The position numbers and the translations under genes were made by a program. DNA of 64,000 bases, taken from assembly GCF_000017265.1 (NCBI RefSeq), contig NC_011144.1, positions 3,140,001-3,204,000 of the forward strand, given 5' to 3'. The stretch's first letter is position 1. Every line of letters begins with the position of its first letter. Below are positions 1 to 8,735 of this stretch, piece by piece. Origin of the DNA: Phenylobacterium zucineum HLK1 (GTDB lineage: Bacteria; Pseudomonadota; Alphaproteobacteria; Caulobacterales; Caulobacteraceae). Under the pieces are notes generated by a model that worked only from the letters and a program-made list of their open reading frames with translations, was not told where the DNA came from and made no database searches.

Positions 1-618
1 CTCGTGCAGGCGGAACGGCCGGTCGCGCCAGAACTCGATCGCCTGCGGCTCGATCCGGAAGCCGGACCAGTGCGGCGGGCGCGGCACCTTGCCCAGGCCG
101 AAGCGCAGGCCGACCTCGGCGATCCGCTTCTCGAGCGCCAGCCGGTCGGTCAGGGGCCGCGACTGGTCCGAGGCCCAGGCGCCCAGCTGGGCCGGCCGCG
201 CGCGGGTGGCGAAATAGGCGTCGGCCTCTTCGTCGCTGACGCGTGTGACCTGCCCGCGAGCGCGCACCTGCCGGCGCAGCGACTTCCAGTGGAACAGCAC
301 CGCGGCCTGCGGATTGGCGGCGAGCTGCCGGCCCTTGGCGCTCTCCAGGTTGGTGTAGAAGACGAAGCCGCGCTCATCGACGTCCTTGAGAAGGACCATT
401 CGCACGTCCGGCAGGCCGTCCGCGTCGGCGGTGGCCACCGCCATGGCGTTGGCGTCGTTCGGCTCCTTGGCGACCGCCTCGGCCAGCCATTCGCGGAACA
501 GGGCGTAGGGATCGGCCTCGCTCAGCAGCGGCGGGGGCTCGGCGGCGGTCACCTGGCGGACATAATCGTCCTCCGACGGCGACGGCGGAATGAGGGTCTT
601 GTCGGTCACGGAGGCCAT
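1..618 (-). CDS. pdxH: Pyridoxamine 5'-phosphate oxidase, 3' end cut by window
   Basis: FMN enzyme that oxidises pyridoxamine/pyridoxine 5'-phosphate to pyridoxal 5'-phosphate in the cytoplasm. I translated 206 codons from the ATG at 616-618. The FMN-site stretch RMVLLKD lies at residues 73-79 and YTN at 88-90, and the PdxH signature P-x-W-x-G-F...EFW lies at about 181-197. Only the last residues (the usual RLAP-type C-terminus) fall outside the window. It is divergent from the J-domain gene at 690, with a 71-bp gap that holds two TTTAACC copies 12 bp apart. Identification is firm. Confidence 0.93.
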   Translation of the reverse strand, partial: MASVTDKTLIPPSPSEDDYVRQVTAAEPPPLLSEADPYALFREWLAEAVAKEPNDANAMAVATADADGLPDVRMVLLKDVDERGFVFYTNLESAKGRQLAANPQAAVLFHWKSLRRQVRARGQVTRVSDEEADAYFATRARPAQLGAWASDQSRPLTDRLALEKRIAEVGLRFGLGKVPRPPHWSGFRIEPQAIEFWRDRPFRLHE

Positions 619-689
619 ATAGCGCGGCGGAGGCGGGGCCCGCGAGATTTAACCACGCCTTTAACCCTGATGCGCAACCGTGGAGGTCG

Positions 690-1385
690 ATGGCACGCCC
701 CCGGTCCGAGATGTCGCTGAAACTGGCGCGCGAGGTGCTGGGCGTCAGTTCGCTCTCGACCCCGGCCGAGGTCCGGCGCGCGTTCCGCGAGGCCGCCAAG
801 CGCGCCCACCCGGACGGCGGCGGCGACGACGGGGCCTTCCGCCAGGTGGTCGAGGCCTACCGCCGCCTGCGCAATCCGGTGGACGACGGGCTGGCCCCGC
901 CGCCCGTGAAGGCGTCCGCTCCGGCGCCCGACCCGCGCCTGACCATCGCGCCGATCACCGCCCTGCTGGGGGGCATCGCCGAGCACCGCCTGCCGGACGG
1001 CCGGCTGATCCGCATCACCCTGCCCGCCGGCCTCCGCTCGGGCGACAAGGTCCGCGCCGGCGAGGCGCGGCTGGAAGTCTATGTCCGCGCCGAGGGCGGG
1101 GTGCTGGTCCGCGGCCACGACCTGTGGATGACGGCGCACCTGCCGACCGCGACCCTGCGCAAGGGCGGGCGGATCACCCTCGACACCCCGCTCGGCAAGC
1201 GCATCGTCTGGATCACCCGCAAGGCGGCCGACCGCGGCCTCGTGCGCCTGGAGGGCCAGGGCCTGCCCGCCCGCGGCCGCCACCCCAAGGGCCACCTGTT
1301 CATCCGCCTGGCCCAGACCGCGGGCGCGGCCGACAGCGCCGCGCTGTCCCTGCTTCGCCGCTTCGCCGCCGCCTGGGCTGCGTAG
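690..1385 (+). CDS. J-domain protein with a DnaJ C-terminal-like domain
   Basis: 231 aa. The N-terminal 65 residues are a J domain with the HPD tripeptide at residues 40-42, the element that stimulates the DnaK ATPase. The region from about 90 to 225 resembles a single DnaJ substrate-binding domain (LPAGLRSGDKVR, LPARGRHPKGHLF). There is no Gly/Phe linker or zinc finger, so it is a short CbpA-like co-chaperone rather than DnaJ itself. It is divergent from pdxH and followed 61 bp later by aroC. The ATG at 690 is chosen because the overlapping longer frame at 680 is a shadow lacking the HPD motif. Confidence 0.85.
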   Translation: MARPRSEMSLKLAREVLGVSSLSTPAEVRRAFREAAKRAHPDGGGDDGAFRQVVEAYRRLRNPVDDGLAPPPVKASAPAPDPRLTIAPITALLGGIAEHRLPDGRLIRITLPAGLRSGDKVRAGEARLEVYVRAEGGVLVRGHDLWMTAHLPTATLRKGGRITLDTPLGKRIVWITRKAADRGLVRLEGQGLPARGRHPKGHLFIRLAQTAGAADSAALSLLRRFAAAWAA

Positions 1386-1446
1386 AGTGGGCCGCGTGAG
1401 CGGGCCGTTTGTGGCGCTTCCGGGGTTCGGCTAAGGAAGCCCGGCC

Positions 1447-2580
1447 ATGTCGCACAACACCTTCGGCCACCTATTCCGCGTCACCACCTGGGGCGAGAGC
1501 CACGGGCCGGCGCTGGGCTGCGTGGTCGACGGCTGCCCGCCGGGCGTCCCGCTGACCGAGGCCGACATCCAGCCCTGGCTCGACCGTCGCCGGCCCGGCC
1601 AGGGCAAGTTCGTCACCCAGCGCCAGGAGCCGGACGCGGTCCGCATCCTCTCCGGCGTGTTCCAGGACGAACGGACGACCGCGAAGTTCGGGGGCCAGGT
1701 GACCACCGGCACGCCCATCTCGCTGATCATCGAGAACACCGACCAGCGCAGCCGCGACTATTCCGAGATCGCCACCAGCTTCCGACCCGGGCACGCCGAC
1801 TATCCCTACTTCGCCAAGTACGGGGTCCGCGACTACCGGGGCGGCGGCCGATCCTCGGCCCGCGAGACCGCCGCGCGCGTCGCCGCCGGAGCGATCGCCC
1901 GCAAGCTGCTGCCCGGCGTCACCATCCGGGGCGCCGTCGTCCAGATCGGGCCGCATGCGGTGGATCCCGGACGGATCGACTTCTCGGTCACCGGCGACAA
2001 TCCGTTCTGGGCGCCCGACCCCGAGATCGTCCCGGTCTGGGAGAGGCACCTGGAGCAGGTCCGCAAGGCGGGATCCTCGACCGGCGCCGTGGTCGCCGTG
2101 GAGGCAACGGGCGTACCGGCCGGCTGGGGCGCGCCGCTCTACGGCAAGCTGGACGCCGAGCTGGCCGCCGCGCTCATGTCGATCAACGCGGCCAAGGGGG
2201 TCGAGATCGGCGCGGGCTTCGCCGCCGCCGCGCTGTCGGGCGAAGAGAACGCCGACGAGATGCGGATGGGGAACGAGGGCCCGCTCTTCCTCTCCAACAA
2301 AGCCGGCGGCGTGCTGGGCGGGATCTCCACCGGCCAGCCGGTGACCGCCCGCGTCGCGTTCAAGCCGACCTCCTCCATCCTCACCCCGCGCCGCAGCCTC
2401 GACGAGGCGGGCCGCGAGATCGAGCTGCGCACCAAGGGCCGCCACGACCCGTGCGTCGGCATCCGCGCCGTGCCGGTGGTCGAGGCGATGGTCGCCTGCG
2501 TCCTCGCCGACGCCTTGTTGCGTCATCGCGCGCAGACCGGCGGCGGCGCCCACGTCTTGGGCGAAAACCCAAAGTCGTGA
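1447..2580 (+). CDS. aroC: Chorismate synthase
   Basis: Converts 5-enolpyruvylshikimate-3-phosphate to chorismate using reduced FMN; it is the last common step of aromatic biosynthesis. 377 aa, slightly longer than the usual 350-370. Signatures seen: [15 protein letters not shown] at 6-20, GRSSARET, and FKPTSSI near the C-terminus. It lies about 12 kb from the chorismate-using genes in this window (chorismate mutase at 14624), so it is the same pathway but not the same operon. The C-terminal tail of about 15 residues is poorly conserved. Confidence 0.96.
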
Positions 2581-2749
2581 ACCCGACGTTGCAGACAGTT
2601 TCTACGCAACGATAGGTCACTGGACTCAACGGTTTAAAGGATAACCTGTTACAGCAACGCCATTGACCGGCGATTACGGCATTCCTATTCAGGCGCGCTC
2701 CGCCTTCACCGTTGAAGGCGGGTGGCTGAAGAGGGGCGCCGGTCCACCG

Positions 2750-3241
2750 TTGCGGTACGACCTGCTCAAGATCCTGCTCGTCGACGACAACCACCACATG
2801 CGGGTGCTGTTGGCCGAGATCCTGCGCGCGCTCGGCGTGAAGGACATCTACGAGGCGAACGACGGGGCCGAGGGCCTGCAGATGATGCGCAACCACGCCA
2901 TCGACATCGTCATGACCGACCTGTCGATGCAGCCGCTGGACGGCATCGACTTCGTGCGGCTGCTGCGCAATTCGCCCGACAGCCCGAACCAGCTCTGCCC
3001 GGTCATCATGATCACCGGCCACTCCACCTTCGCCCGGGTGAACGAGGCGCGCGACGCCGGCGTGAACGAGTTCCTGGCCAAGCCGCTGACCGCCCGGGGC
3101 GTGGTCGAGCGCATCCACCAGGTGGTGGAGAACGCCCGCCCCTTCGTGCGCACGGCGGACTACTTCGGCCCCGACCGCCGCCGCCGGGCCGATCCCGAGT
3201 TCAGGGGCCCCTGGCGCCGCGCCACCGACCCGCAGCGATAG
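2750..3241 (+). CDS. Single-domain CheY-like response regulator
   Basis: 163 aa from the TTG at 2750 (RYDLLKILLVDDN follows). The receiver domain fills residues 5-125, with acidic pocket D12/D13, phosphoacceptor D57 (MTDLSMQPLDG) and the conserved Lys in FLAKPL. The basic tail contains YFGPDRRRR and GPWRR, a tail typical of a family of stand-alone regulators in Alphaproteobacteria. There is no output domain, so it probably acts by protein contact. An in-frame TTG at 2663 would add 29 atypical residues; I prefer 2750 although its GAGGGG ribosome site is 13 bases away. The leader holds a CGTTGC/GCAACG inverted repeat (2587-2611). Confidence 0.85.
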   Translation: MRYDLLKILLVDDNHHMRVLLAEILRALGVKDIYEANDGAEGLQMMRNHAIDIVMTDLSMQPLDGIDFVRLLRNSPDSPNQLCPVIMITGHSTFARVNEARDAGVNEFLAKPLTARGVVERIHQVVENARPFVRTADYFGPDRRRRADPEFRGPWRRATDPQR

Positions 3242-3309
3242 GTCGCGCCCGCCCGCCGCCTTTCCGCCCCGCCGATCGGGCATGATGGCGGAAACGTCGG
3301 GGATTCCAG

Positions 3310-3495
3310 ATGATCGTCCAAGCCCTCGCGCGCGCCGGCGCGCTGACCGCCGCCGCGGCCCTGCTCAGCGGCTGCCTGGCGGTCGCCGCCACCAAGACGG
3401 CCGTAGGCGTCACCGGCGCCGTCGTCGGCACGGGCGTGAAGGCCACCGGAGCCGTGGTGGGGGCCGTCATCCCGGACGGCGAGAAGGACGACTAG
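3310..3495 (+). CDS. Small lipoprotein (NF038104-like)
   Basis: 61 aa. Signal peptide with lipobox LLSGC and Cys22 as the predicted lipidation site, then a Gly/Val/Ala-rich stretch (GAVVGTGVKATGAVVG) and an acidic end. It resembles the short alphaproteobacterial lipoproteins catalogued as NF038104; function unknown, presumably an envelope protein. The TAG stop at 3493-3495 overlaps the queD stop on the other strand through a shared CTAG. Confidence 0.75.
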   Translation: MIVQALARAGALTAAAALLSGCLAVAATKTAVGVTGAVVGTGVKATGAVVGAVIPDGEKDD

Positions 3496-3869
3496 GCCGA
3501 CACCTGCATCGCGCAGCTCTCGCCGATCGTGGGGCGCGAGACCACGACTCGGGAGAGTCCCGGGAACCTCGGCCTCAGCCGCTCGGCGAAATAGAGGCAC
3601 AGGTGCTCGAGCGTGGGGCGCTCCAGCCCCGGCTTCTCGTTGAGCAGGCCATGGTCAAGCTCGCCCGCGACGGCCTTCAGCGCCTCGTCCAGGTCGGCCA
3701 GGTCGGCGACCCAGCCCACCGGCTCCTGCGGCTGCCCGCGCACGGTGGCCTCCACCTTGAACGAATGGCCGTGCAGGTTCGTGTAGGGGCGGTGCGCCGG
3801 CCCCTCGGCGAGGTAATGGGCCGCGTCGAAGGTCGCGGCCTTGGTGATCTCGAAAACGGGTTGGCTCAT
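3492..3869 (-). CDS. queD: 6-carboxy-5,6,7,8-tetrahydropterin synthase
   Basis: Second step of queuosine/preQ0 biosynthesis: 7,8-dihydroneopterin triphosphate to 6-carboxytetrahydropterin. 125 aa. Zinc ligands H18 (FDAAH), H33 and H35 (NLHGHSF) are present, as is the DHGLLNE motif. The Cys that lies a few residues before LHGH in E. coli QueD is Tyr here (HRPYTNLHGH). Third gene of queC-queE-queD, 33 bp after queE. Fold and context make the call secure; the Cys difference may be a subfamily trait. Confidence 0.9.
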   Translation of the reverse strand: MSQPVFEITKAATFDAAHYLAEGPAHRPYTNLHGHSFKVEATVRGQPQEPVGWVADLADLDEALKAVAGELDHGLLNEKPGLERPTLEHLCLYFAERLRPRFPGLSRVVVSRPTIGESCAMQVSA

Positions 3870-3902
3870 GGATCAGGGGTCCGGCCGCCGGGCGGTGAGG
3901 CC

Positions 3903-4535
3903 TCAGGCGATGCCGAGGTACTTGTGGGTCTGCACGCTTAAACGCCAGCGCGGATGGGCAAGGCAATAGGCGATCGCCGCCCGGGTGTTCGCCGCGCGGT
4001 CCGGGCCGTCCATCGGCTGCAGCAGGAAGCGCTCGAAATCCAGATGCTCGAACCGCTCGGGCAGGGCCTTCTCCTGCGGAAACACCAGCTTCAGCTCCTG
4101 GCCACGCGTCTGGACGACTGGCGCATCGGCCTTGGGGCTGACGCAGATCCAGTCGATTCCCGGCGGGACCGGCAGGGTGCCGTTGGTTTCCAGGGCGATC
4201 GAAAAGCCGCGGGCGTGCAGCGCCTCGATCAGGGCTTCGTCCACCTGGAGAAGCGGCTCGCCGCCGGTCAGCACGACCAGCCGGTCGTTGGGCCCGCCCG
4301 CCCACTGCGCCTCGATCGCCGCGGCGAGCGCCGCAGCGTCCGCGAAACGTCCGCCTCCCGGCCCGTCCATTCCCACGAAGTCGGTGTCGCAGAAGGTGCA
4401 GACAGCTTTCTCGCGGTCCTCCTCGCGGCCGGACCACAGGTTGCAGCCGGCGAAGCGGCAGAACACCGCCGGCCGGCCCGCCTGGCCGCCCTCGCCCTGC
4501 AGGGTGAGGAAGATCTCCTTGACCGCGTAGCTCAT
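3903..4535 (-). CDS. queE: 7-carboxy-7-deazaguanine synthase (radical SAM)
   Basis: Rearranges 6-carboxytetrahydropterin to 7-carboxy-7-deazaguanine. 210 aa from the ATG at 4533-4535. The cluster motif is C-x14-C-x2-C (CNLW...VCTFC), the spacing used by the QueE subgroup instead of the normal CxxxCxx[10 protein letters not shown] and LETNGTLP are typical radical-SAM strands. Its ATG overlaps the queC stop (ATGA), indicating translational coupling. Longer in-frame extensions run into queC and are rejected. Confidence 0.95.
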   Translation of the reverse strand: MSYAVKEIFLTLQGEGGQAGRPAVFCRFAGCNLWSGREEDREKAVCTFCDTDFVGMDGPGGGRFADAAALAAAIEAQWAGGPNDRLVVLTGGEPLLQVDEALIEALHARGFSIALETNGTLPVPPGIDWICVSPKADAPVVQTRGQELKLVFPQEKALPERFEHLDFERFLLQPMDGPDRAANTRAAIAYCLAHPRWRLSVQTHKYLGIA

Positions 4536-5248
4536 GCGGCGAGTTCGGGGCGGCCTCCCGCCACCCATTCCTCCCAGCCGCGGGCCCGCAGCTCGCACGC
4601 CGGACAGTCGCCGCAGCCGTGGCCCCAGGCGTGCAGCTCGCCCCGCTCGCCCCGGTAGCAGGTGTGGCTCTCGCGCACGATCAGGTCCACGAGAGGCTCG
4701 CCCCCGAGGCGGCTGGCCAGGCCCCAGGTCTGCGCCTTGGTGAGCCGCATCAGGGGGGTCTCGATGCGGAAGTCCTGCGCCATGCCGAGGTTGAGCGCGC
4801 GCTCCATGGCGTCGATCGCGTCCCGGCGGCAGTCGGGGTATCCCGAGTAGTCCGTCTCGCACATGCCGCCGACCAGCACCGGAATCCCCCGCCGGTCGGC
4901 CAGGGCCGCCGCATAGGTCAGGAACGCGAGGTTGCGGCCGGGCACGTAGGTGGACGGCAGCCCCTTCTCGGTGATCTCGAACGCCCGCTCCTGCGTCATC
5001 GCCGTGCCGCCGATCGCGCCGAAGCCGCGCATCTCGATGAAATGGTCCTCGCCCAGTCGTCCGGCCCAGCGCGGGAACCCGGCCGCAAGCCGCGACCGCA
5101 CGGCCTGCCGCGCCTGAAGCTCCACGGCGTGGCGCTGGCCATAGTCGAAGCCGACCGTCTCGACCCGGTCGTACCGGTCGAGCGCCCAGGCCAGGCAGAC
5201 GGAGGAGTCCTGCCCGCCCGAGAAGAGTACGAGGGCCGCGTCGGTCAT
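4532..5248 (-). CDS. queC: 7-cyano-7-deazaguanine (preQ0) synthase
   Basis: ATP-dependent conversion of 7-carboxy-7-deazaguanine to preQ0. 238 aa from the ATG at 5246-5248. It has the PP-loop SGGQDSS near the N-terminus and a zinc site C-x(n)-CGDCPAC at the C-terminus. It is the first gene of queCED. An in-frame extension to 5359 exists but adds non-conserved residues. I see no recognisable preQ1 riboswitch upstream; there is only a short GGCCCATATGGGGCC hairpin around the start. Confidence 0.95.
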   Translation of the reverse strand: MTDAALVLFSGGQDSSVCLAWALDRYDRVETVGFDYGQRHAVELQARQAVRSRLAAGFPRWAGRLGEDHFIEMRGFGAIGGTAMTQERAFEITEKGLPSTYVPGRNLAFLTYAAALADRRGIPVLVGGMCETDYSGYPDCRRDAIDAMERALNLGMAQDFRIETPLMRLTKAQTWGLASRLGGEPLVDLIVRESHTCYRGERGELHAWGHGCGDCPACELRARGWEEWVAGGRPELAA

Positions 5249-5503
5249 CGGCCCCATATGGGCCGGAAGCCGCCGAAGGGGAAGCGACGTTACGGAAGGC
5301 ACGTTGTCTCCGGCGCCACAGTGCATCGCCAACGGCCCCCCTTCCCGGGCGTCACGCAACTGCGTTCGTTGACAGCGGCGTCATCGAGAGCGAGCCTCAC
5401 CATAGTTGTCGGGGGGACACGCCGCTCTCCCCGCAGCGCGCCTTTCGCGGCGTAACGGCGAACACGGGCCGACAAGAGCCCGGCGCCACTGGGAGGAACA
5501 TTG

Positions 5504-8371
5504 ATGTTGAAGACTGCGACCCTTCGCGGCTGGCTGGCTGCTGGCGTGTCCATTGGGGCGCTCGCTGCGTTCGCGACCCCGGCCTCGGCCCAGGCCCCCG
5601 GCGGGAACGTCATCGAGGAACTGGTCGTCACCGCGCAGCGCCAAGCCGAGGCGCTGCAGGACGTTCCGATCGCGGTCTCCGCGTTCGACCAGAACGCGCT
5701 CGAGAAGTCCAAGATCGACGGCGGCCCGAACCTCGTGCTGGCCGTGCCGAACGTGAACTTCTCCAAGAGCAACTTCACCGGCTACAACTTCCAGATTCGC
5801 GGCATCGGCACGAAGCTGACGGCGGCGTCCGGCGACGCCGGCACGGGCATCCACCTCAACAACGCCCCGCTGATCGCCAACAACCTGTTCGAGACCGAGT
5901 TCTACGACATGGAGCGCGTCGAGGTGCTCCGCGGTCCGCAGGGCACGCTCTACGGGCGCAACGCCACCGGCGGCGTCGTCAACCTGATCACCGCCAAGCC
6001 GGTCGACACCTTCCAGGCCAACGCGCGCGCCGAGTACGGCAACTACAACTCCATCAAGCTGCGCGGCATGGTGAACATGCCGCTGGGCGACACCTTCGCC
6101 GTCCGCCTGGCCGGCAACTACCTGAAGCGCGACGGCTACGGCGAGAACCTCGCCACCGGCAACGACGCCGACGACCGCGACCTGTGGGCCGCCCGGGCGA
6201 CGATCTCGTTCACGCCCAGCGACCGCTTCCGCAGCTGGCTGCTGCTCGACCACTTCGAGGAGCACGACAACCGCTCGCGGATCGGCAAGCAGTTCTGCAC
6301 CAAGGATCCGGGCCCGGCGAGCATCGGCGGGATGGCCTACTCGGCCGACCCGAACCGCGCGCAGATCCAGCGCGGCTTCTTCAGCCAGGGCTGCCTCGAG
6401 AGCTCGCTCTACGACCCCAGCGCCCTCGGCACGGTCAACTCCCAGGGCACCCTGGGCGGCCTCTTCGGCTCGCTGGCCGGCTTCCAGACCGGCGATGCGT
6501 ACGCCGGGAAGGTGCAGACGTCCGACGTGCGGGACATCGAGTCGCTGTTCGACCCGATCTACAAGTCCAAGACCGACATCTACGAGTTCAACGCCGAGTT
6601 CGACGTCACCGACAACGTGACCATGAACTGGATGTCGGCCTACACCTTCTACAAGCTGTACACGCGGCAGGACTACAACCGGTACCTGCCGTCGACGACC
6701 TTCAACGCCACGCCCAATCCCTGCAACTTCTTCACGGCGCCCTGCCGCACGCCCACCGGGCCGGACGTTCCTGCACCGCTGTACGCCGGCATCTACGGGC
6801 TGCTGTTCCCGGGCGGGGTGGTCGGCGATCCGCAGAACGGGCCGCAGAACCGCTTCACGACCAGCGACATCTCGTCGGCCTACACCGAGCAGTGGAGCCA
6901 CGAGGTGCGGTTCCAGTCGAACTTCGACGGGCCGTTCAACTTCAACGTCGGCGGCCTGCTCACGAAGTACACGTCCACGGGCGACTACTTCGTGATGTTC
7001 AACACCGGCACCGGCTTCTACCAGATGCAGAACGCGCTGACCGCCGGCAATCCCGCCGCCGCGAACTGCACGTCTGGGGCCGGATGCGTGGCGATCGACC
7101 CCAGCGCCGACCCCACCCGCCTCGGCCACAACTACTACGACAACTACGGGCCCTATAAGCTCGTGTCGTACGCCGCCTTCGGCGAGCTGTACTGGCAGAT
7201 GAGCGACACGTTCAAATGGACGCTCGGCCTCCGCTACACCGTCGACGACAAGGAGGTTCAGGCCCACGAGACGTCGCTCGGAGAACCGGGCGCCGGTCCG
7301 ATCCCGATCGGCCTGCGCAAGGTGAAGTTCAAGGAGCCGACCGGACGCTTCGGCTTCGACTGGAAGCCGGAACTCGGCTTCACCGACGACACCCTGATCT
7401 ATGCGTTCTACGCGCGGGGTTACAAGGCGGGCGGGATCAACCCCTCGTTCAGCCCGGGCGTGGGCATCGTGCCGGTCTCGCCGACCTTCGAGCCCGAGTT
7501 CATCGACTCGTTCGAGATCGGCACCAAGAACACGCTGCTCGACGGCACCCTGCAGGTGAACGCGACCGGCTTCATGTATGACTACAAGGGCTACCAGGTC
7601 TCCAAGATCGTGAACCGCACGTCGGTGAACGAGAACGTCGACGCCGAGGTGAAGGGCGTGGAGTTCGAGGCCATCTGGCAGCCGCTGCAGGGGCTGCGGT
7701 TCAACACCTCGATCGGCTGGCTCGACACCGAGCTGAAGAACGCCCGGTCGATCGACACCTTCGATCGCACCGCCGGCAATCCCAACCTGATCGTCGTGAA
7801 GTCGGACGTGGCGTCGAACTGCGTGGTGCCGCTCGCCAACGCCCAGACGGCCCTGGGCGCGTCCAACGCGCTGGGCAGCCCCTTCGTGCTGCTGGGGCTG
7901 TGCACGCCGGTGTCCAACGCCGGCGCCGGGACCAACATCCTGGGCTCGGGCGCGATCGCCGCCGGTACGAACGCCTTCGGCGGTCTCGTCTCGGAAGGCG
8001 TGGAGCAGGACCTGTCGGGCAACAAGCTGCCGAACTCGCCCGAATGGACCGTCTCGCTGGGCGCCCAGTACACCTGGGTCTTCGGCGACTGGGACGCCAC
8101 CCTGCGGGGCGACTACTACCATCAGTCCAAGACGTTCGCCCGGATCTACAACTCCGATGCGGACCGGATCCGGTCTTGGGAGAACGTCAACGTCACCCTG
8201 TCGGTGAACAATCCCGACATGGGCCTGGAGCTGGGGGCGTTCATCAAGAACGCCACCGACGAGACGGCGATCACCGACTTCTACCTGACCGACGACTCCT
8301 CGGGCCTGTTCCGGAACGTCTTCTACACCGAGCCGCGCACCTACGGGGTGTGGATCTCGAAGAGCTTCTAA
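5504..8371 (+). CDS. TonB-dependent outer-membrane receptor
   Basis: 955 aa. Signal peptide ends near TPASAQ; TonB box-like EELVVTAQR follows, then the plug (LRGPQGTLYGRNATGG) and a long beta-barrel ending in an aromatic residue (SKSF). ATG 5504 is preceded by GGAGGAA at 5492-5498; the in-frame TTG at 5501 is less likely. The plug type matches the large Caulobacter/Sphingomonas receptor families for plant- or sugar-derived substrates; the ligand cannot be told. A strong terminator follows. Confidence 0.93.
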   Translation: MLKTATLRGWLAAGVSIGALAAFATPASAQAPGGNVIEELVVTAQRQAEALQDVPIAVSAFDQNALEKSKIDGGPNLVLAVPNVNFSKSNFTGYNFQIRGIGTKLTAASGDAGTGIHLNNAPLIANNLFETEFYDMERVEVLRGPQGTLYGRNATGGVVNLITAKPVDTFQANARAEYGNYNSIKLRGMVNMPLGDTFAVRLAGNYLKRDGYGENLATGNDADDRDLWAARATISFTPSDRFRSWLLLDHFEEHDNRSRIGKQFCTKDPGPASIGGMAYSADPNRAQIQRGFFSQGCLESSLYDPSALGTVNSQGTLGGLFGSLAGFQTGDAYAGKVQTSDVRDIESLFDPIYKSKTDIYEFNAEFDVTDNVTMNWMSAYTFYKLYTRQDYNRYLPSTTFNATPNPCNFFTAPCRTPTGPDVPAPLYAGIYGLLFPGGVVGDPQNGPQNRFTTSDISSAYTEQWSHEVRFQSNFDGPFNFNVGGLLTKYTSTGDYFVMFNTGTGFYQMQNALTAGNPAAANCTSGAGCVAIDPSADPTRLGHNYYDNYGPYKLVSYAAFGELYWQMSDTFKWTLGLRYTVDDKEVQAHETSLGEPGAGPIPIGLRKVKFKEPTGRFGFDWKPELGFTDDTLIYAFYARGYKAGGINPSFSPGVGIVPVSPTFEPEFIDSFEIGTKNTLLDGTLQVNATGFMYDYKGYQVSKIVNRTSVNENVDAEVKGVEFEAIWQPLQGLRFNTSIGWLDTELKNARSIDTFDRTAGNPNLIVVKSDVASNCVVPLANAQTALGASNALGSPFVLLGLCTPVSNAGAGTNILGSGAIAAGTNAFGGLVSEGVEQDLSGNKLPNSPEWTVSLGAQYTWVFGDWDATLRGDYYHQSKTFARIYNSDADRIRSWENVNVTLSVNNPDMGLELGAFIKNATDETAITDFYLTDDSSGLFRNVFYTEPRTYGVWISKSF

Positions 8372-8735
8372 GCCAGACCTGAAGCCGGGCGACCGGCGGG
8401 GGCGGCGGAGCGATCCGCCGCCCTTTTTCTATGCTCGTGCAGAGGGTGTTTTGAGTCGCAGGTATGCCCGTCGGATTTTCGGCAAGACCGCCAATCCCGA
8501 GGGCAAGGGGCTTCGCTGACCCGCGTTCAGTTTTGTGCATCGAATTTGAAAGTGCGGTACTTCGGCAACATCGCCGAAAAAGCAGCGCTTGAAACGCCCA
8601 GGTTATCGCTGGTGAGTTGACGCTGGCCCGGCCTCCCCCCGAGGGTCCCCGCCCCGGGCGCCTCCCCGCGCCCGCCCACGAGAATCGCAAACGAAGAGGC
8701 CGGCGGCGCGACCGTCCGAGCCCGGGAGGACATTC
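8372..8735. other. 364-bp intergenic region between the two TonB receptors
   Basis: Holds the terminator at 8401-8430 and the leader of the next receptor. From 8430 to 8620 the sequence is clearly less GC-rich (including the TTTTGTGCATCGAATTTGAAA stretch around 8531-8551), as expected for a promoter region, but I cannot place a convincing -35/-10 pair. No Fur-like palindrome like that at 35108 is present. No convincing gene on either strand. Confidence 0.6.
8401..8430 (+). terminator. Intrinsic terminator after first TonB receptor
   Basis: 9-bp perfect stem GGCGGCGGA (8401-8409) with TCCGCCGCC (8414-8422), a GCGA tetraloop, then five T at 8424-8428. Confidence 0.92.

Noticed and set aside
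648..666. Two TTTAACC copies between pdxH and the J-domain gene as a CtrA box
   Set aside because: The TTAA halves are 12 bases apart (N8) rather than the 11 of TTAA-N7-TTAA; kept only as a note.
2663..2749. Longer N-terminus for the response regulator from TTG 2663
   Set aside because: The 29 extra residues are unlike any receiver N-terminus and the DNA there looks like promoter.
5249..5400. A preQ1 riboswitch before queC
   Set aside because: No conserved preQ1 aptamer core found; only a short hairpin over the start codon.
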